Below are positions 27,636-36,581 of a DNA stretch of 64,000 nucleotides, in pieces (position 1 is the first letter of the stretch; each line of letters starts with the position of its first letter). A program made the position numbers and the translations under genes. Source of the DNA: MED-G105 sp039025235 (GTDB lineage: Bacteria; Pseudomonadota; Alphaproteobacteria; Caulobacterales; Parvularculaceae). The DNA is taken from assembly GCA_039025235.1 (NCBI GenBank), contig JBCCOS010000005.1, forward strand, positions 1-64,000. The letters run 5' to 3'. Under the pieces are notes generated by a model. The model made no database searches, was not told the DNA's origin, and saw nothing but the letters and a program-made list of their open reading frames with translations.

Positions 27636-29111
27636 ATGCATCGGGCACTTGTTTCTGTGTTTATGGGTTTCGTCGCATTTGCTGCCGGATCAACGGCGCT
27701 TGCAAAAGACGAAATGAAATGTGCCGAGCAATACTCCTTTGACGAGCAAGTCATTCTTGAATGGGCAGCAATGGGTGGTGATCCCCACGCGCAATTTGCT
27801 CTTGCGCAATGTGCGTTCCCCAAGGGCGTAAAGAAATTTACCGAAGCAGAAACACTTTACGCTCTTAAGTGGGTAACATTTGCCGCTTGTGATGTGGATC
27901 AAAGTGCCGCGACGGCTCATCGCGACCGGGTAACACGCCGTCTCAAAGCCCAAGGCGATCTTTCTTACCGTCGCTTTAGTGGCGTCGAAAATGATGAAAA
28001 ATTCACACGCCGCGAAAAACGCTTCCAAATGTATCGCGAGCAGAAGACGAATGAGCTCGCTAGCCGGTTAAAGAGACTGTCTAAGCGAACCGATGACGCA
28101 CAGCGTGCAAGGGCGAGATACGAAGTCGGCGAGCAGATGACCCGTATGGGGCCAATTGGGGCTCTTCGCTTAGCAACCCTTTCGGAATGCGAACATTTCG
28201 GCGCTTCGGACAGTTTTAAAGCCGCTGCGTGGACAATTGCGGCATCTATTTGGGAAGACACCCGTAGCACAGATTTATATGGTGACTTTGATAGTGAAGA
28301 GACAGCATTGACGGCGGTCGCGTCTCGTAAACGATCGGTGCTCAAAGGGAAAGATTGGAAGGAATTTGATTTCGAGAAAAAACGCTTCATGCGCCATTCA
28401 TCTCAACAATTAGCAGCTCTGGAAAAAGATGCCGCTCTAGCACGATTAGATAAGCTTAAGGGACTTGTTGGTCCTGCGCGCGTTGAGTTAGCGGATACGT
28501 CTGAGGGCCAAGAGGGTGCCTCGGGTTTGGTCGATAATGGTGTGAAAAAACTCCTAAAAATGGCATCACTCGGAAAGCCATCGGAGGCTGCTAGCACGCC
28601 GATTGAACCAGCAACATTTGATGGTCCAGCCGTAACAATGGCAACACAGTATGCTTTGGAAGCGCTCGGTTTTATGGAATTCATTAATGGTCCAGATAAT
28701 GACTATGGTCCGTCTACGATCGAAGCGGTTGGTAAGGCGCAAAAAGCATTGGGTCATGAGCCGACCCGGTGGCTAACCCACGGCGAAGCGCGGGATATGG
28801 TCTGTCGAGCGGCTGTCGATGCTGAAGACCCAGTTAGCTATTATCATGTGGGCGTGATGTTCCAGAATGGTTGGGGATATGGTGAGAACCTAGCAAAGGC
28901 GCGCTTTGCGATGGCGAATGCTGACCGCGTTATGAGTGATAAACTATCTCGTAAATCTGACCTCGAAGCGTGGAAGATGAGCGTTTATCCCGAGTTTCAT
29001 ACACAGATTAAGACTGCGCTGGCAGAAATCGAGGATACATGGGAATCGCTTCCCGAGTATGATCGTGCCCGACTAGCAAACTGGACACCAAAGCAGGGGC
29101 TTTGTCAGTAG
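27636..29111 (+). CDS. Secreted protein with peptidoglycan-binding-like and Sel1-like segments
   Basis: About 491 residues with a signal peptide (cleavage after STALAKD or just before). The N-terminal part has a Sel1-like stretch (GDPHAQFALAQCAF), and a long charged helical middle follows. Near residues 365-400 a putative peptidoglycan-binding-1-type segment (ALEALGFMEFINGPDNDYGP) appears, then another Sel1-like repeat (SYYHVGVMFQNGWGYGENLA). ATG at 27636 has GGGAGG seven bases upstream and starts directly into the signal peptide, so the longer frame from 27564 is not used. The function is unknown; a cell-wall-associated periplasmic protein is inferred. Confidence 0.75.
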   Translation: MHRALVSVFMGFVAFAAGSTALAKDEMKCAEQYSFDEQVILEWAAMGGDPHAQFALAQCAFPKGVKKFTEAETLYALKWVTFAACDVDQSAATAHRDRVTRRLKAQGDLSYRRFSGVENDEKFTRREKRFQMYREQKTNELASRLKRLSKRTDDAQRARARYEVGEQMTRMGPIGALRLATLSECEHFGASDSFKAAAWTIAASIWEDTRSTDLYGDFDSEETALTAVASRKRSVLKGKDWKEFDFEKKRFMRHSSQQLAALEKDAALARLDKLKGLVGPARVELADTSEGQEGASGLVDNGVKKLLKMASLGKPSEAASTPIEPATFDGPAVTMATQYALEALGFMEFINGPDNDYGPSTIEAVGKAQKALGHEPTRWLTHGEARDMVCRAAVDAEDPVSYYHVGVMFQNGWGYGENLAKARFAMANADRVMSDKLSRKSDLEAWKMSVYPEFHTQIKTALAEIEDTWESLPEYDRARLANWTPKQGLCQ

Positions 29112-29187
29112 GCGGCAACGCGTGTTGAAAATCTTGATTTGATTCACTTTGTGTTTGACCGACGGGGCGACAGAACAGACTGTTCTT

Positions 29188-29973
29188 ATGTCTGATCTAC
29201 GATCCCATTTCCGAACACTTGGTATCGATACGGACGAGGACCTTGTCCTCGCTTTACCCTATACCCCTCGGCATCAAAGACATAAAGTTATGGCGTTAGC
29301 GGGGCTGGCTGTCGCGTTTCGTACTATTCCGAACGCCGTCAGCGAACCACCGATTGGTGAAATTCGGCTTCAATGGCAGCGTGAGGCGCTTGATCAAACG
29401 CTTTTAGGTCATCCGCCTGGAGGGCACCCAACTCTTGAACTCATGGCCCAGTCGGGTGTCCTTTCGCAAGAGATCAGGGACTGCGCCGAAATGGGCATTG
29501 ATGCCCGCGCACGATTTCTCTACGCGCAATCGTTCTCTTCCATTGAAGAGCTATTAGCCACATATGCCGATGCTGAGGGCTGGTTTGCAGTCGCTGTATT
29601 GAAAACACTCATGCCTTATCAATGGTGTGATGTTGATCCCGATGACAGAATTAACGGGTCATCCTTCGAAGTGTCTTTGAAACGACTGATGGGGGCATAT
29701 GCTCTTGCGCGCTGGGGACGATCAGCAAAGCTGACGGTTAGCCATGATCTCAGCCAACAATCAGTGAAGGCTGTTTGGAAAAAGGCGCGTGACGAATTTC
29801 ATGAACAGACCCGAGCGTTGAAATGGCCACGCCGCGACTATGCTGGATTGGTCGGGGCACTCAGTTTTCTTTGTCTTGGTCAGGGATATGCCGAGCGGGA
29901 TCCGGGGGAGCCTTGGCATGTGATGAAACGCTTAACAATTCTGCGCGCCGTGCTTTTGGGCAGCATCACCTAA
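29188..29973 (+). CDS. Squalene/phytoene synthase family protein
   Basis: About 261 residues. Segments resemble the trans-isoprenyl diphosphate synthase-like group often found after secDF in Alphaproteobacteria: YTPRHQRHKVMALAGLAVAFRTIP at the start, EIRLQWQREALDQ, and GQGYAERDPGEPWHVMKRL at the end. The Asp-rich DxxxD metal motifs of true squalene or phytoene synthases are not evident, so catalytic activity is doubtful; the NDUFAF6-like branch is a possible relative. ATG at 29188 is preferred over the upstream TTG at 29149. It follows the secreted protein on the same strand at a short distance. Confidence 0.75.
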   Translation: MSDLRSHFRTLGIDTDEDLVLALPYTPRHQRHKVMALAGLAVAFRTIPNAVSEPPIGEIRLQWQREALDQTLLGHPPGGHPTLELMAQSGVLSQEIRDCAEMGIDARARFLYAQSFSSIEELLATYADAEGWFAVAVLKTLMPYQWCDVDPDDRINGSSFEVSLKRLMGAYALARWGRSAKLTVSHDLSQQSVKAVWKKARDEFHEQTRALKWPRRDYAGLVGALSFLCLGQGYAERDPGEPWHVMKRLTILRAVLLGSIT

Positions 29974-30428
29974 CCTTTGATATATATAGAGAGAGAGGCT
30001 GGGGCTCTTGAACGGTGAGATTAGACTTTTCCCATCGAAGTGTCCCGTTTTGACCGAATTCTAAACATTGTTCTGCTTCAGATTGACGTCACATCATCAA
30101 TTTCGTTCAGAAACCGAGGCATACGCCCGATTTCATCGGCGGGGCCAATGATAGCGGCAGAAGCCTTCGGGTTTACATATTGGCGGTTTGAGTTGCGTAA
30201 ATACCTTTAAACAAGCAGTTTTAATTGGCCTTGCGATGCTAAGCGACAGCTGGCGTTTCGTTATTTTGTGTGGGAACGTGAAACTGGCCTTGCTTTTGCT
30301 ACCTAATGGGTAAGACGTGGGTCGGATCTTCCGCAAAGCGGTTCTTATCGCTCTTGCACAGTCATAACGTTTTGAAAACTGGGCTTGCAGGGCATTGCGT
30401 TTTTTAGGCAACCTTCATGGGGACTAGT
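29974..30428. other. Intergenic region, nothing identified
   Basis: 455 bases with a short AT/AG microsatellite-like tract (about 29980-29998, GATATATATAGAGAGAGAGG). The minus-strand open frame at 30133-30411 has no recognisable features or ribosome site and is not annotated. A promoter for the small downstream gene is presumably near 30400. Confidence 0.5.
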
Positions 30429-30653
30429 ATGACCGAGACTAAATCGCCAAGCCAAACACGGCTCATGTTGGCGCAGTTTATTTTTGCAAACCAGGTCGAT
30501 GTTGAGACATTGTATAAGGCGTTAGGCGCGAATATTGCTGACTGCGACGCTGAATCCGTATCGCATATGGCAGGTATTATCGATGGTGTTAATCTTGCGG
30601 CTTCTAAAATCCGTTCACATGGCGTGGACGAGTGGGCAAAGCACCTCTTCTAA
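30429..30653 (+). CDS. Small hypothetical protein
   Basis: 74 residues, predicted mostly helical, no signal peptide or membrane segment. ATG at 30429 is preceded by GGGGAC at a good distance; ATG at 30417 is the alternative. A family A palindromic repeat begins 7 bases after the stop and a rho-independent terminator follows at 30794. I do not recognise the family. The terminator and ribosome site support expression. Confidence 0.6.
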   Translation: MTETKSPSQTRLMLAQFIFANQVDVETLYKALGANIADCDAESVSHMAGIIDGVNLAASKIRSHGVDEWAKHLF

Positions 30654-30659
30654 TTATTC

Positions 30660-30767
30660 CTAGAGTCTGTTGCAGCAAAAGTGGATCACCGGTTTTGCGG
30701 TTCGCAACAGACTCCAACGAGAATCTAGAGCCGTTTTCTGAATCAGCTTGAATGCAAACGGCTCTAG
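30660..30767. repeat. Palindromic repeat family A, copy 1
   Basis: 108 bp made of two hairpins. The first is nested: GAGTCTGTTGC..GCAACAGACTC enclosing GCAAAA..TTTTGC. The second is the 12-bp stem CTAGAGCCGTTT..AAACGGCTCTAG. A nearly identical copy is at 50881-50988, and a copy of the first hairpin is at 53308-53375. Relative to those, this copy carries a paired C-to-T and G-to-A change that keeps the stem. Confidence 0.85.
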
Positions 30768-30793
30768 TCTGAATAATGCTGGAACTGAACTTT

Positions 30794-30822
30794 AACGCCT
30801 GGGTTTGCCCGGGCGTTTTTTT
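30794..30822 (+). terminator. Rho-independent terminator
   Basis: AACGCCTGGG-tttg-CCCGGGCGTT forms a 10-bp stem with one G-U pair and runs into seven T. It probably ends the transcript of the small gene at 30429. Confidence 0.85.
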
Positions 30823-31103
30823 CTGGATTTAAAGAATACCAAGAAGTTCTATCGTTGAATGTCTTGCATTTATCAACCGTAATATTGTGCTTACCGATCG
30901 TTGATATACGATAATGACACGCTCTCATGTCGAATGGAATTGCTTTGATAAAACTCTGTGTTGCCGAAAGCGCCTCCGTTTCAATTGGAATCAGAACGGC
31001 GCTTTAAGTTTTTGATTTAACGCATTTCCTTTACGCCAACCGCACAAACTTGGCTTGGAAATATTTTAATCTATTCTGATTCTGGAAAGGTATGCGACGT
31101 CTT
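30823..31103. repeat. Gap with palindromic repeat family C copy (30967-31071)
   Basis: The repeat runs from AAAGCGCC..CAATTGGAA..GGCGCTTTAAG through ACGCATTTCCTTTACGCC to ACTTGGCTTGG. It matches 19857-19960 closely in the same orientation and 3637-3740 inverted. It ends about 20 bases before the ribosome site of the next gene. The remaining bases show nothing identifiable. Confidence 0.7.
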
Positions 31104-31355
31104 ATGGCAATGGAAAAGCGTTCGCTTTCTTTGAAGGGACATCGAACATCAATTGCTCTTGAACCGGAGTTTTGGTGCATTCTCGATGCGCTTGCAAAGG
31201 AGCAAGACCAGTCCTTGCCTAGTTTAATTACTGACGTTGATGAAAGCCGAATTACTGATGAGTATGACGGAGGATTGGCGTCTGCTCTACGAGTGTTAGC
31301 TTTAAAAGCTCTGGTCCTTCACCCCACACTCGGCAAATATCTCGACAAAGAATGA
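31104..31355 (+). CDS. Ribbon-helix-helix domain protein
   Basis: About 83 residues. The segment KRSLSLKGHRTSIALEPEFWCILDALAKEQ matches the small alphaproteobacterial ribbon-helix-helix family (RHH_4 type), in which a short basic strand is followed by two helices. Members are presumed DNA-binding regulators; the target is unknown. ATG codons at 31092, 31104 and 31110 are all in frame, and the GGAAAGG site fits 31104 best. The gene converges on the GlnE-like gene, with a terminator hairpin between the stops. Confidence 0.85.
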   Translation: MAMEKRSLSLKGHRTSIALEPEFWCILDALAKEQDQSLPSLITDVDESRITDEYDGGLASALRVLALKALVLHPTLGKYLDKE

Positions 31356-31388
31356 AAAAGACCGCCCCACCGACGTGGGAAACGGTCC
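31355..31388 (-). terminator. Rho-independent terminator of the GlnE-like gene
   Basis: GACCG / CGGTC with inner CCCAC / GTGGG forms a stem-loop (31360-31387). On the minus strand it is followed by TTTTTC. It begins 15 bases after the GlnE-like stop codon and may act in both directions. Confidence 0.8.
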
Positions 31389-31402
31389 AAAATATTCCAA
31401 TG

Positions 31403-34327
31403 TCAACGTGCGCTTGATGCGACGAGCCCGAGGCTTGGTCGTCCAAGGACAAGCTGGGCGTATAACCGTGTGACTTCGTCTGCATAACCGCGCATCAGCG
31501 GCTGCACGGCTGCGAGGCGCTCGACTTCTGCGGCCTGGGCAATAAGGCGGCCGAACCGCTTGCGTGCGGGATCGCGTTGTGGCCCCGACCAATCTGAAAA
31601 CGCTTTAAGAATTGCCAGACGCGTCCAGAAACCAAGGGCGGCGTTGAGCGAGCTTGTGACATCGGCACTCACCAGTCCCGCCCTAGTGAGTAGTTCCAGA
31701 GCATCAACGGCATTAGCAGTCTGAATGCCTGGTTGTGCTGCCGCATGGCGGTAGATTAGAGTACTGATGATCAAATTCGTATCCTGCAGGCCGCCCTCGA
31801 TACTATCAAAGTCCCACAGGCTTTCGCTTCGATCGCGGCGAATGCGCTGCATTCGTGCACGATCGAGGTCACGGAATAATATGTCAGCCCGGCGTGGATT
31901 GGCGACGGCTGTCCGGATGGCTTTTGTTGTGCGTTCATCCGGGCCCGCAATTACCCGGCCCCGTGCCAAAAGCATGGTGTCATTGGCAACAGCTTCTGAT
32001 TGGATGTAAGTTTTAAACTGTTCAATGCCAGGGGCGAGGGGACCACCGGAACCACCAGGGCGATGCGAAACATCAGGGTTGATGGCGAATAAGCCATCCC
32101 CCAGATTGGACAACGCATCAATGATCGAACGGGCACATTCCTCAGCAAAGGGATTGTCCTGTTCATTCACAAATCCAATCGGAATAGCGTATCCGGGGAC
32201 GCCTCTAGCCGCGCCATCAAAAGTGAAAAGGGTCAGTCCCTCGGCTTTTTTCTCTTTAGCGATACGATTGAAGATGTCCGCTAATGTGGTCTCGTCAATG
32301 ATGCGCAGGGCATCTGCCGCTGTGTCGAATGTCATATCGCCGCTAGCGGCAAAAAGCCCGATCCTGGCGATGTTTTCTCGGCGCCATTGACGGGTCTGTT
32401 CAAGGTTCGCGTCTTTCGGGGCAGGGAAACGTGCAATAAATTCACTTCCACTAGCCGGCGTTTCGATACCACGTTCCTCAATTATTTGCTCACAGCCTTC
32501 AGCTGTTTCGGTTAATGGCGCGACCACGGCGCCAAACATACCAAAGGCGTCGATCATGGAATCGCGCAAGGTCGTATTCTCGTTGATTTCAGCCAATCGC
32601 GTTTCCCGATCACTCACGGTACGAATAAAAGTATCGAAGAGTCGTGCCGCCTCATCAGGATGTTGTGTCTCACCTAATGCCGTGAGAAGCCCAGGTGCAA
32701 TTGTCGAGAAACGCGCTTTATTGTCGAGGCCGCAAAGATTCGCCCAATTATCAACGCTATCTGACAGGGTTTCGCCACCAAGAAATCCGAGATCAAGTAG
32801 TTTTTCGCCGTCGTCACCTGTCTCAGTAACGTCTTCGTCGGCGGCGGATGACGCTTCTGGATTACGAAACGGTTGAAAGTCCGAGTGCGGTCCTTCCGAA
32901 AGGCGTTTCGCTGCATTTGTGGCATCTGCGATCGCGCCTTTCAGTACGGTATCAAGTGTAGAGAAATTCGTATAGCCGAGTAAGGTGGCAAGCGCTTCCT
33001 TTTCGCTTGCTTCCTCAGTCATCATCGTCTGGCCGCCACTAATCATTTGCGTCCGCGCCACAATGCCCGAAGCAAGGTCAAGCCCGTCACATAGCCGTGC
33101 CGCGAGGGGGGCGCTGATCACGCCAGATTGCCCAGCCATGGTGAAGGCTTCTCTTGTCGAAGCTGTACGAAAAATTGGTCGTTGCGCGCCCAAAGATAAA
33201 CGCAATGCAATCGCGGCTTTACGGAAGGGGATGCGAGGGTCGTTCGAATGATCTGATACATTCGAAACAGCCATAGACGCAGCTTTGCCCTTCAGCTTAG
33301 GAATAGAAGTTGAAACTTCGCCGGTGGCTTTTTCCGGCCAGACAATGGCTTCAATTTCTTCTAGAAAATGTCCACCAGACGTGCGATCGCCGGCAATGAT
33401 CCGAGCCGTTGCCAACCAATTTGCCAGATCCGCGCCTTCCTGATTATCGGCAAGCGTCATGATACGTGCACGGCTTTCCACCAGCCCTTGACCGTTAACA
33501 CCGTCCCCCAGAGGCGTTCGCAAACCAAAGATCGAATAGTCGCCGGACTTCCCCTCCAATGCGTCACGAAATTCTGCTCCAACTCGGACGAAAGCGCGCT
33601 CTGTCATTCGTTTAATCGCGCTGTCGTCACTGATCTCCATTGAGTCCGGATCGTAAACAATCACTGTTTCAAGTGGTCCATTCGGGGTCAGATCCTCGTG
33701 CGCGGCATCGCCGCCAGCAAGTACGAAAACACCTTTGGCGATGCCGTCATTCATTTCGCACGCAAGCTCACCGCGATTAATAGCGCCGCGTAAGAGCCAA
33801 GATAACGCGCATTCTATGAGGCGTTCGGCGAGGTCTGTGCGTGCCGCTGATGCTTCAGCGGCCGACCAGCCTCCCTGGATTTCAGCAATGCCAATCGCGA
33901 TATCTGCACGTGCTTTTATTGGTGCAAGAGCGCCGTGTAGCGTCTCACCACCACCGATACCGCCTTCCAGATCGGTGATATCGCGCGCAGCTTCGACGAG
34001 CACAGGCCCGGGGCCTTCCATCACAGCAATGGCCGTAGCGCGCGGGTGCTTCATGCACAGATCAGCCAAGCGTCGCGTCGCCCCAAATACCCTTAAGAGG
34101 GCAAGAACGCGCCTCGGCTCGTCGAGTGCCGCCCCCGGATCATAGCCCAATTCCGTCGCAAGAGCGCGGCGCCATCTCTTCATGCGAGCATTGGCTTGGC
34201 TCAAATCGATCGTGCCGGATTTCTGGACTGATCCATTCTCGATCGAGTCTTCTGACGAAGCGTTCGACGCAGCGGTGCCCGAAGCCTCAGAATTGGCTTG
34301 AGCGGTGTTTGACGGCGCAGTGGTCAA
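31403..34327 (-). CDS. GlnE-like protein (glutamine synthetase adenylyltransferase family), probably catalytically inactive
   Basis: 974 residues, the usual GlnE length, with the two-half architecture: nucleotidyltransferase-like domain plus helical domain, twice. Alignable framework segments include RTDLAERLIECALSWLL, ANWLATARIIAGDR and FWTRLAILKAFSDWSG. The catalytic signatures are gone in both halves. The N-terminal motif normally reading KLG-(A/G)RELN-SSDxD appears as GGDAAHEDLTPNGPLE (metal Asp positions now Pro218 and Glu220). The C-terminal equivalent reads GYAIPIGF (Ala714, Pro716), and the GGxxDIEF motif reads GGLQDTNL. GlnE normally adenylylates and deadenylylates glutamine synthetase. 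The intact frame argues for a retained non-catalytic role rather than decay. Confidence 0.8.
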   Translation of the reverse strand: MTTAPSNTAQANSEASGTAASNASSEDSIENGSVQKSGTIDLSQANARMKRWRRALATELGYDPGAALDEPRRVLALLRVFGATRRLADLCMKHPRATAIAVMEGPGPVLVEAARDITDLEGGIGGGETLHGALAPIKARADIAIGIAEIQGGWSAAEASAARTDLAERLIECALSWLLRGAINRGELACEMNDGIAKGVFVLAGGDAAHEDLTPNGPLETVIVYDPDSMEISDDSAIKRMTERAFVRVGAEFRDALEGKSGDYSIFGLRTPLGDGVNGQGLVESRARIMTLADNQEGADLANWLATARIIAGDRTSGGHFLEEIEAIVWPEKATGEVSTSIPKLKGKAASMAVSNVSDHSNDPRIPFRKAAIALRLSLGAQRPIFRTASTREAFTMAGQSGVISAPLAARLCDGLDLASGIVARTQMISGGQTMMTEEASEKEALATLLGYTNFSTLDTVLKGAIADATNAAKRLSEGPHSDFQPFRNPEASSAADEDVTETGDDGEKLLDLGFLGGETLSDSVDNWANLCGLDNKARFSTIAPGLLTALGETQHPDEAARLFDTFIRTVSDRETRLAEINENTTLRDSMIDAFGMFGAVVAPLTETAEGCEQIIEERGIETPASGSEFIARFPAPKDANLEQTRQWRRENIARIGLFAASGDMTFDTAADALRIIDETTLADIFNRIAKEKKAEGLTLFTFDGAARGVPGYAIPIGFVNEQDNPFAEECARSIIDALSNLGDGLFAINPDVSHRPGGSGGPLAPGIEQFKTYIQSEAVANDTMLLARGRVIAGPDERTTKAIRTAVANPRRADILFRDLDRARMQRIRRDRSESLWDFDSIEGGLQDTNLIISTLIYRHAAAQPGIQTANAVDALELLTRAGLVSADVTSSLNAALGFWTRLAILKAFSDWSGPQRDPARKRFGRLIAQAAEVERLAAVQPLMRGYADEVTRLYAQLVLGRPSLGLVASSAR

Positions 34328-34916
34328 GACGGGACCCTCCTAAAGCAATTGTCTAAATTTCGGATGCGCGCGCTACGACTTATTCCAAGGCTCGAACGCA
34401 TCTTTGAACTACCGTCACTGAGTGGTCTTTCCTATGGCGACCGGTGATCTATTGGCAGCTAAAACCCTGCGCTAATTAAAAAGCAGGTTGTTAAACACGT
34501 CGTTAAAACCATTGATTGATCGCCATGAAAAATTTTAATCACTCTTGGTAATGAACTTTTTACCTAAAATTTCCCCTTTGTTCCTATACAAAGCGGCTGG
34601 ATGGACACATGAAGATGGCGTGCCTGTCCAAAGTGACACGGTTTTAGGGGAATGAACGCACGCTCTTTGTGACGCGCGGCAGACTCGCATTAACGATATT
34701 AACGTATCGAATTCAGAGTTTGTTTAGGGTCCTTAATAAGTCGTAAACGGGGGATGTTGATATGACGATTGATATTCAAAATTTGCCCTAGGGTGCGTCG
34801 TTGACGTTGGTGACGGTGCCGGAGTGCGGCGTAGAAGTGGAAAGAAATCGAACGCCAATAAAGGCGTGCATAAGTAGAAACCCGAGTAACGGGCGGTTTG
34901 AGGGAAGAGTAAACGA
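34328..34916. other. Intergenic region upstream of the ClC transporter, with a possible leader ORF
   Basis: 589 bases between divergent genes. A nine-codon frame (MTIDIQNLP then TAG, start at 34761) has a good GGGGGA ribosome site. The same frame stays open for about 60 codons after the TAG, to about 34949. It may be a leader peptide or the remnant of a small gene. AT-rich sequence near 34470-34600 probably includes promoters, which I cannot assign. Confidence 0.4.
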
Positions 34917-36563
34917 ATGGCGCGCGTGGCCGCTCATTATCGTCTCGTAAGACGGCAGCTCCGGACGGGCATGCGCGATCGATTTGTGCGCGTTAAAAAT
35001 GCACCTGTTTGGGCGTTTGCAATTATTGTCGGGGCCGCTAGTGCATACGCAACGATTGGGTTGAGGCTTGCAATAGACCTCATTTCGGTGGTTGCCTTCG
35101 GTGAAACTCAAACGATGATCGCGAGCGCTGCTTCTTCACTGGGGCCCATACGCGCCTGGTTTGCCCCGGTGATTGGAGGTCTTGCAGTTTCCGGTGTTCT
35201 TTACACGGCAGATCGTGCCAGTTGGCTGCGTGGCGGTCGCGGTCAGGGCATTTCAGACGTAATTGAGGCACGGGCCGTAAAAGACGGTCAGATCCCAGCG
35301 AGAACGGGCCTTGCTGCGGCCGTTGTTTCTGCTCTTTCTGTTGGAACGGGAGGGAGCGCTGGCCGTGAGGGGCCCGCCGTTCATCTGGGCGCGGCGGTCG
35401 CTTCTTTTCTTGATAGCAAGCTAGGTTTCTCCGCTCAGGATCGACGCACTCTGTTAGGATGTGGTGCTGCTGGCGCCGTTGCCGCTAGCTTTAATGCGCC
35501 AATTGCTGGGGTTCTTTTTGCCCTTGAAGTGGTCATGGGCGCTTATGGTCTTAGTATTTTCGGTCCCATTGCCGTTGCGAGTGTCACGGCAACCGTGATC
35601 ACCCGGACTCATCTTGGAAATTTTCCGGCGGTCGTTGCGCCCGAATATGGTTTGATTGCGAATGAGGATGTCGTGCTTGCCGCCTTTCTTGGAATATTTT
35701 GCGGCTTGTTGGCGTCTTGTTTTCTGCTGGCGACAGAACAGATGACGCTCCGGGTTCGTCAATTCGCTGACGAAAGGAAGATTTCCTACATTTTTTTGCC
35801 CCCAATCGGTGGCGCCTTGATCGGCTTAATGGGAGCCATTTACCCTGAGATCTTTGGCGTTGGATATGAGGCGGTGGCTAATGCGTTTACGGGTTCGTAC
35901 GAGCTACGAGCCCTCATTCTTATTCTATTATTTAAGATAGCCGCGACGGCCGTCACCCTTTCTTGTCGGTTTGGCGGCGGTGTTTTCTCGCCGGGGCTTG
36001 TGATTGGCGCACTCGCGGGATCTGCATATGGGGCTCTTATTACCCAAAATTTTGCAGTGGGAACCGCATCACCTGCTTTTTTCGCCATGGTGGGCATGGG
36101 GGCGACGTCCGGGGCAATTATTGGTGCACCGATTTCGACGACGCTTATTGTCTTTGAGATGACGGGAGATTATGCGCTCACCGTCTCGCTGATCCTATCG
36201 GTGGCACTGGCCACTTTTATGACACAGGGCCTTGTGGGACATAGCTTTTTCCACTGGCAGCTATCACGGCGTGGGTATGATCTGTCGGAAGGACCGCAAG
36301 GCGTTATCCTACAAACGATCCGTGTCCGTGATGTGATGGAGAAGATGCCTGAAGGAAATCCACTTGGTGACGATGCTGAACGTCTATTTGTTCAAGACTC
36401 GTTGGGCAGTGCATTGGCGCGGCTTGAGAAACTAGATGAACCCGGTTTGCCTGTCGTCTATGAGGCGGAGCGCGATCGAATCGTTGGGTATCTATCGCGC
36501 GTTCGCGCTTTAGCTACTTATAATCGCGCCCTCGTTGACAGCCATATTGAACACCATCGTTAG
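34917..36563 (+). CDS. ClC family chloride channel/antiporter with C-terminal CBS region
   Basis: 548 residues with about ten or more hydrophobic helices. The ClC selectivity motifs are present: GSAGREGPAVHLGAAV, including the gating Glu of GREGP that is typical of H+/Cl- antiporters, and GGVFSPGLVIGALAGSAYG. The C-terminal 100 residues (IRVRDVMEKMPEG.., GLPVVYEAERDRIVGYLSR) form a CBS-type regulatory module. It moves chloride across the inner membrane, perhaps for acid or osmotic homeostasis. ATG at 34917 has a GGGAAGAG site upstream. Confidence 0.93.
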   Translation: MARVAAHYRLVRRQLRTGMRDRFVRVKNAPVWAFAIIVGAASAYATIGLRLAIDLISVVAFGETQTMIASAASSLGPIRAWFAPVIGGLAVSGVLYTADRASWLRGGRGQGISDVIEARAVKDGQIPARTGLAAAVVSALSVGTGGSAGREGPAVHLGAAVASFLDSKLGFSAQDRRTLLGCGAAGAVAASFNAPIAGVLFALEVVMGAYGLSIFGPIAVASVTATVITRTHLGNFPAVVAPEYGLIANEDVVLAAFLGIFCGLLASCFLLATEQMTLRVRQFADERKISYIFLPPIGGALIGLMGAIYPEIFGVGYEAVANAFTGSYELRALILILLFKIAATAVTLSCRFGGGVFSPGLVIGALAGSAYGALITQNFAVGTASPAFFAMVGMGATSGAIIGAPISTTLIVFEMTGDYALTVSLILSVALATFMTQGLVGHSFFHWQLSRRGYDLSEGPQGVILQTIRVRDVMEKMPEGNPLGDDAERLFVQDSLGSALARLEKLDEPGLPVVYEAERDRIVGYLSRVRALATYNRALVDSHIEHHR

Positions 36564-36581
36564 CGCATGCGCGGCGAGACA

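Noticed and set aside
30133..30411. 92-codon minus-strand ORF
   Set aside because: No ribosome site, domain or sensible composition; it lies in an intergenic gap.
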